A DNA stretch of 64,000 nt from Diphasiastrum complanatum. Taxonomy: Eukaryota; Streptophyta; Lycopodiopsida; Lycopodiales; Lycopodiaceae. The stretch covers positions 26,984,118 to 27,048,117 of the forward strand of contig CM055112.1 of assembly GCA_029204225.1 (NCBI GenBank), written 5' to 3'. The position numbers and the translations under genes were made by a program. This document shows positions 58,473-64,000 of the stretch, piece by piece. The notes below the pieces were generated by a model, which saw nothing but the letters and a program-made list of their open reading frames with translations, had not been told where the DNA came from and did not search any database. Position 1 is the first letter of the stretch; every line of letters begins with the position of its first letter.

Positions 58473-59893
58473 CTGGCAGCATCAGGGTCCTATTCTTCCT
58501 TCTGTAACACCATTGTGTTGTAGTGTGTAAGCTGCAGTCCTTCTGTGAATGATACCACGATCATTATAGAAGTCAGTGAAGTGATTTGAGATGTATTCGC
58601 CACCTCGATCTGTCCTGATCTACTTCACCTTGTTGCCAGTGCATCTCTATGTCCCATTCACATACTCTGTGAATATGTCAAGTGCTTCTGATTTATTTTA
58701 AATAAAATACACTCTGACAAATTTACTATAGTCATCAATGAAGATTATGTAATATTTTGAGCCTCCTACTGAGATCACATTGAAAGGCCCACATATGTCA
58801 GAATGAACTAACTCCAGAATCTTGGTCGTTCTGTAGGAGTCTTTGACAAATGGAGTGTGTGACATCTTATCCTTCAAACATGCATCACAGGTGGTCGAAC
58901 TGGTTGCATTCGAGATGCTGACCCTTGTTATTGCTCCATGATGGCTTGTTTTGTAAAGTGCCATTGAGTTCATGTGGCATAGTCTCCTGTGCCACAGAGT
59001 GTCTGGCGAATCATCATGAGTCTGATGCACTTGATATGCAGGCAGGCGTACCTTCAGGTGATATAGATCATCTTTTCTTCTGTCTTTGAGTGATCAGGGT
59101 ACTAGTACTGGCATCAACCACATTGCATGCTTCGTCAGAAAACATCACACGCATCCCTGCATTAGCTATTCTTACCACAAAAAGCAAGTCCTGCTATAGT
59201 GTAGGCACAAACAGAATGTCTTCGAGTCGTCTGTCTTTGCCATTGGTGTTGAGCCGCACAGTGAACCAATACTGTTCACTTGATATTTCGATCCATCTCC
59301 AAGAACAATAAATCTTAATGGATCGAAAATCAGACATAATTCGTCTTGATGTCACGAAGTGTGAGGTAGCTCCTGAGTCTAGGATCACCTCTTGTGTGTC
59401 AGGCGTTGACACTGCACACACGTCTGCACAAATGTAGGCAGTCGAACAATTTCTATTTGATCTCTCTTCACCCATTTTTGAGCTCTCTGGCTCCTCGACA
59501 TAAGACGAACTATTACTGTTCTCCTGTCTGTTCTGTGTTGATTTGTTTCTTGGGTTCAGACGATAGTCCATGGCTGCATGACCCTTTTTGTGGCAGTGGA
59601 TACACTCAATCTTTGGATTGAGCCAACACGTATCAACTATGTGCCCATCACATCTGCATCTCACGTAGGTTTTCTTTTCTCCACTTTGCTGTTTCGACCC
59701 CCCTTTGCTCTTCCATTTGCCTTTACTGGTTCCTTCTACTTGCTGATCACGATCCTCTGACTCCCTCTTAGGCTTGAATTGCTTTTTTTATTTTTCTTTG
59801 TTGCCATAGAGGGCTTGGTCAGAACCATCCTTGTGATCAAGGTGCTCTCTAGCCTCGACTTCCTCTCAAATCTCGACAATTGTCTTTTCGAGG
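58473..59893 (-). pseudogene. F-type copia gag, protease and integrase start
   Basis: On the minus strand: a gag C-terminal part (about 59893-59600) with a Lys/Ser/Gly-rich linker and the knuckle CIHCHKKGHAAMDY, in which the last Cys is replaced. The protease follows (EVILDSGATSHFVTSRRIMS near 59380). The pre-integrase has LWHRRLCHMNSMAL and CDACLKDKMSH. Integrase starts with LVHSDICGPFNVISVGGSKY then FIDDYSKFVRVYFI and decays towards 58473 (RTDRGGEYISN, RRTAAY). Stops and frameshifts are present. At 59893 it meets a plus-strand piece of the same family head to head. Confidence 0.88.
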
Positions 59894-59894
59894 G

Positions 59895-61363
59895 TGTTAG
59901 TGCATTCTGACATTTGTGGGCCTTTCAATGTGATCTCAGTAGGAGACTACAAATACTATATAACCTTCATTGATGATTATAACAAATTTTCCAGAGTGTA
60001 TTTTATTCAGAATAAATCTGAAGCACTTGATAAATTCACAAAGTATGTGAATTGGACTGAGAGATGTACATGCAACAAAGTGAAGCAAATCAGGATAGAT
60101 CGAGGTGGCAAATAAATCTCGAATCGCTTCACTGACTTCTGCACTGAACGTGTCATCATTGAAAGAAGGACTGCAGCCTACACACCGCAGAACAATGGTG
60201 TTGCCAAAAGAAAGAACAGGATCCTGATGGAAGCTGCCAGATGCATGATGGCCTACTCGAAATCTCCAAGGGTACTATAGGCTGAAGCAGTGGCTACAAC
60301 CGCATACATCCAGAACAGGACAGGTAAGTTTGGTGTCCCTCACACGACACCACACGAGTTATGGTGGGGTAGAAAGCACAACCTGTCTCACATCAAAATC
60401 TTTGGCTGTACAGCTTATGCACATATTCCTGATAAGCTTCGAAAGAAGCTTGATGAGAAAGTCAACATGGATTTCTAGTAGGTTATGACAACAATTCGTC
60501 ATACTACAGAGTCTACATGCCAAACACGAACATTGTAAAAACAGTAAGAGATGTCAGATTTGATGAGAGCGGGACAATGGCCAATGACGATCCTATCGGC
60601 TACAAAGTTCTGGAGAGACAATACTATGACCTGCCGCTAGTGACAGAGGGAGCAGAGGACGAACACAAAAATGAAGATTTTCGAGTCGTTCCCCATTCGA
60701 GTGACAAATCTGAAGATGAAAGATTCAAGAGGTAGCCTACTGCTACAGTTCCTGTAAACCAAGATGGTTCCGGACCTAGCAGAGCAGACAAAGGCAAAGG
60801 CATTGTTGTCCCAGGAGGATCTCCTAGAAGGTCGGCAAGACCACGAAGAGCGCCAGCAAGATACGTGCCAAGTAGCTCAGCTTCTACATCAGAAGAGTTC
60901 TACGGATTCAGTGGTGAACCACAGACTTTCGAGGAAGCGATTGAATGTCCAGAGAAGAAAAAGTAGATCCAAGCCATGAAAGAAGAGATGGAGTCCATGA
61001 GGAAGAAACATATATGGACATTGCAACCATTAGCTCATAAGCACAAGACTGTCAAATGCAAATGGGTTTTTAAGCCCAAATACGGACCAGATGGGAATAT
61101 CACAAAATACAAGACAAGACTGGTAGTGAAGAGATTTTCTCAGAGATACGGTATTGACTACTGTTGTCAAACATTCGTCCCTACGTCTGTTATTTTTATA
61201 TGCAGCTGCTTATGACCTCAGGATCCACATTGTGGACGAGAAAACAGTCTTCTTGCATGGCGAGCTAGACGAAGAGGTCTATATGGATCAACCCCCAAGA
61301 TATGTCTCGAATTCACTTCTTGATTATGCATGCAGAATGCATAGAAGTAGGAAACATATCTAA
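59895..61363 (+). pseudogene. F-type copia integrase and RT start
   Basis: The plus strand starts inside integrase (VHSDICGPFNVISVGDYKYY), repeating the domain that ends the neighbouring minus-strand piece. Blocks: FIDDYNKFSRVYFI, RIDRGGK then a stop, TPQNNGVAKRKNRILMEAAR, HIKIFGCTAYAHIP, a Ser/Arg-rich linker (SPRRSARPRRAPARYVPSSS) and RT N-terminus (CKWVFKPKYGPDGN, FLHGELDEEVYMDQPPRYV). The RT closely matches the copia F piece at 41300-41000. It ends at 61363 in the CRMHRS block. Many stops. Confidence 0.9.
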
Positions 61364-61390
61364 GTCAATAATGACAAGAAACATACAAAA

Positions 61391-62281
61391 CTAGTATAGC
61401 TTTTCTTGAACTTTGAGATCCAAAAAATTCAATGAAGCAAGATAGCATTTCAAGCAAAGCAAAAAGAAGCATATATGAATGTGTTGTAGTAGATACAACA
61501 TGAAGGATGCCCCTCTTTGCCATGTAAGGTGAGCCATAAAGACTCGGCCATGTTTAGTTTTGCCTTTGCTCTTGAAAAATAAGGCTTTGTCATCACCATC
61601 ATTGATGAAGAGCCTCTCCATCCTTGATTTGATATTAGCCTTCCTACTCTCCTCGGCCATCAACACACTTTGAAGGTCTTCAATTGTAGGCAAGTTTCCC
61701 ATGATGGCATAGCTTTGGACAAGGTTAGTAAAATCACTACATAAGCCATTCAAAACTATTTGCACAAACTCACGCTCTTTAATAGGTTCACCAACATAAG
61801 TAAGCTCTTTGTTCAAATCTTTTACTCTCAAAACAAATTGATGTCCACTCTCACTCCTCCCTTGGAAGCATTGAAGAACTTGGTTTTTCAGAGAAAGTAA
61901 CCTTGAGGTATTTTTGGACGCATAGATCTGTTGAAGAGTCTCCCAAGCCTCTTAGGCTGAGATACATTCTCCTACTTCTTTGAGCAAATCATTTGCAACA
62001 TTCATCTTAATACAATGGAGTGCAAGCTTGCACCTTCTCTTGTATTAAGTTGCTTCTTGTGGATGGATTGGCTCATCTTCCTCTCCATTCACAATATCCA
62101 TCAAATCTTGCATGATAAGGATGGATTCCATTCTTAACTTCCAATTTGAATAATTTGAAGAGTTCAATCTATCACTAGGATCCAAAAGATAGGCACTTAT
62201 GGATGCAATCTTCAATGATAAGGAGATAGATTCAAAGAAACAAGATAGATTGTACAAGATATGATCACTACTAGCTATCAC
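61391..62281 (-). pseudogene. copia H gag, broken
   Basis: From about 62220 the minus strand reads ISAYLLDPSDRLNSSNYSNW then KLRMESILIMQDLMDIV. After a frame change comes LHSIKMNVANDLLKEVGECI, a stop, EAWETLQQIY, then RVKDLNKELTYVG, EFVQIVLNGLCSDFTNLVQS and IEDLQSVLMAEESRKANI. It is the same gag type as A, B and C. It fades at about 61560, before the zinc knuckle; the last codons to 61391 are not gag. A PBS lies about 700 bp upstream. Confidence 0.88.
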
Positions 62282-62989
62282 ACTCTCTTTGGGACCTGAG
62301 ATGAATCACTCATTGATTTCTCAACAAGATCTAAGGTGATCTTGAGCTTGATCTATCTTCAAGGTCCAAACTTACTATAGATTTGATCAAACTAGTCTCC
62401 TCCTTGATCTCGACTTCACAAGAAGGGTGAATCCACCTATACTGAACCAAAAGCACTTTATAACAAACAAATGTCTTACAAATAAAGCCTCTTAAATTCA
62501 GGTTGAATCACATTGACATATTCAATCACAAACCTATTCCAAATCGAGTAGAATAGAAACACAAATTTCACTAGTTTTGCATTTCTAGATGAAAAACTCA
62601 TCAAAACACTTGATCTGAATCCAAAAGGTGTATTTTAGGACCTTAAGAAGCCTAAGAACGACCTAATTAAGCTCTCAAATGGATGATCCAAACTTCTAAA
62701 GAGTGGTGGCATTCAAATCCTTATGAAAATCTCTACTATGAGACATGTACTCCAAGATTCAACTCATAAGAACTTTCTAATTTGCTTTGGTTGAATGGAA
62801 ATGGGTCAATCTCGGTTGCTGCAGTTATAACTAAGCAAAACAGGTTCCCTTTTATCTATTATCACTCAAATGAAACCAAATTTGAAGGTACAATCACTAG
62901 ATTAGCAACTAGTAGCAAGAGCAAAGCTAATACTACTCAAATCTAGGATCAAAGCCCAGAAAATTAAATCTAAAGCTCACTTTTGATTA
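62282..62989 (-). other. Leader of copia H
   Basis: About 700 bp between PBS and gag without a coding signal, similar in length to the leaders of B and C. Confidence 0.55.
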
Positions 62990-63002
62990 GGCTCTGATAC
63001 CA
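62990..63002 (-). other. PBS of copia H
   Basis: TGGTATCAGAGCC on the minus strand, a perfect initiator tRNA-Met type PBS. The LTR end TTTTGTCA lies directly upstream, from 63003. Confidence 0.88.
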
Positions 63003-63472
63003 TGACAAAATTTTACAGCAAATTTAATCCCAATCAATCCTAAAAGTGATGGAGGATGCACAAATAAAAGATCTAGATCTAAAAGCTAGAATCAAGACTA
63101 GTTACCAAAACTAGCAAATTTGGCATTTAACTCCACATTAGGCACATAGATTTGATCAAATGAACCCAGACCTAATAGGTCATTGGATCCACCCTAACTT
63201 GGGGTCAAGGTCTTGAGATCCAAAAACAATGAAAAACATGCTATTTTTAGATCCATGAAAAACATTTCTAGGCTATCCAAACATATTTTTGCCTCATTTC
63301 AAAGATGCTATCACAATGTAATATGAGGAATGAACTTATTGGAAAGCATCCTATGTGATTTGGCACGTCTGACATCTATTTACATGCCCATCTTGCCAAG
63401 TACAATGCATGTGACCAAAAATGGTCAAGCTAGAATTGTGAAATTTCAATACCTTGATGGTTAGCTATTATG
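63003..63472 (-). mobile_element. 5' LTR of copia H (inner part; outer end not found)
   Basis: It begins at the PBS and reads away from it. The outer TG end could not be located; it may lie within or beyond the palindrome at 63473-63900 or have been lost. Confidence 0.5.
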
Positions 63473-63900
63473 TGCATAATATAGTCTGTGGCTGAAAAAA
63501 AAATTCATAACTTTTGAACGACTATTCAGATTGAGACGATTACGGTGCCATTAGAAAGCCCTTCACGAGAGATTTTCAACGACAGCCAAGATGACCCAGT
63601 CCGAGCTACGGTGAAGAAGTTATGGCCTGTCAAAGATTTGGTCGGTCAACACTTGGTCAATCTGATATTGCTTTCAAGCACAGTTGACCAGTTTGAAAGG
63701 GATATCAGGTTGACCAAGTGTTGACCGACCAAAATTTTGACTGGCCATAATTTCTTCACCGTAGCTTGGACTGGGTCATGTTGGATGTTGTTGAAAAGCT
63801 CTCGTTGAGGGCTTTCTAATGGCACTATAATCGTCTCAATCTGAGCTTCCGTTCGAAAGTTACATGGTTTTTTTTTTTGTTGAGCTACATACTATACTGC
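63473..63900. repeat. 428-bp palindrome
   Basis: The left arm (63473-63677) and right arm (63692-63900) are inverted copies around a 14-bp centre. Similarity is highest over GATTGAGACGATTA, GCCATTAGAAAGCC, ATGACCCAGTCC, GAGCTACGGTGAAGAA and GGTCGGTCAACACTTGGTCAA and is weaker at the outer ends (A-rich). It could be a foldback element or MITE, or part of the H LTR. Confidence 0.9.
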
Positions 63901-64000
63901 AGATAAAATGGCTTATTTATGGGCTGCCCCCCGACACAAAATTACAGTTCTTTTAAAAAGAAAAGAAAATCAATTTGAAGGAGCTACGTTACGTAGATTT

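Overview
The window reads as nuclear DNA of a land plant with a large, repeat-rich genome. The evidence is one spliced nuclear gene for a chloroplast protein (THF1/Psb29) with GT-AG introns and a transit-peptide-like first exon. It lies in about 57 kb of degenerate LTR retrotransposons with AT-rich spacers and long (GA)n/(CT)n microsatellites. I cannot name the species. Apart from THF1, almost every protein-like stretch is a broken retroelement piece.

Layout. 1-560: copia debris. 2529-6527 (minus): THF1, five exons, 304 codons. 6.8-10 kb: spacer with a compound GA/GT microsatellite. 10.1-16.0 kb: copia element A, cut by copia element D, which is itself cut by an LTR-like sequence. 18.1-22.5 kb: copia B with a long gag-protease-integrase frame but no RT. 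22.7-25.65 kb: copia pieces joined in opposite orientations. 25.65-28 kb: a Ty3/gypsy pol 3' part. 28-29.7 kb: an unrecognised coiled-coil ORF and an LTR-like sequence with a primer-binding site (PBS). 30.9-42.1 kb: a minus-strand copia (F) whose RNase H region is split by two nested insertions, chromovirus J (31793-35681) and a 4.3-kb element P (35942-40245); both have recognisable target-site duplications. 43.5-48.9 kb: copia C, the most complete element. 48.9-51.9 kb: a copia scrap and a second copy of the gypsy tail, split by a 1.7-kb internally deleted copia with a perfect 5-bp duplication. 51.9-55.5 kb: the 5' half of chromovirus K, next to an unknown ORF. 57.8-61.4 kb: an LTR and PBS, then F-type copia pieces in opposite orientations. 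61.5-63.0 kb: minus-strand copia gag with PBS. 63.47-63.90 kb: a 428-bp palindrome.

The most unusual object is element P. Its first 870 bp form a near-perfect palindrome: two 400-bp arms around 69 bp, each arm with its own outward TATA-like box. A tRNA-Met-type PBS follows, then a gag-like pseudogene with an acidic Cys/Gln-rich part; no pol follows. Its ends read TGTCATGTG and CACATGACA, and it is flanked by GGTGT/GGTGC. Other notable signals are a five-copy 33-bp CCAAT repeat in the U3 of copia C, an 84-bp tandem repeat in the leader of D, repeated head-to-head junctions between copia fragments, and a gag-to-chromodomain deletion in J. All coordinates come from reading by eye; no database search or alignment was run.
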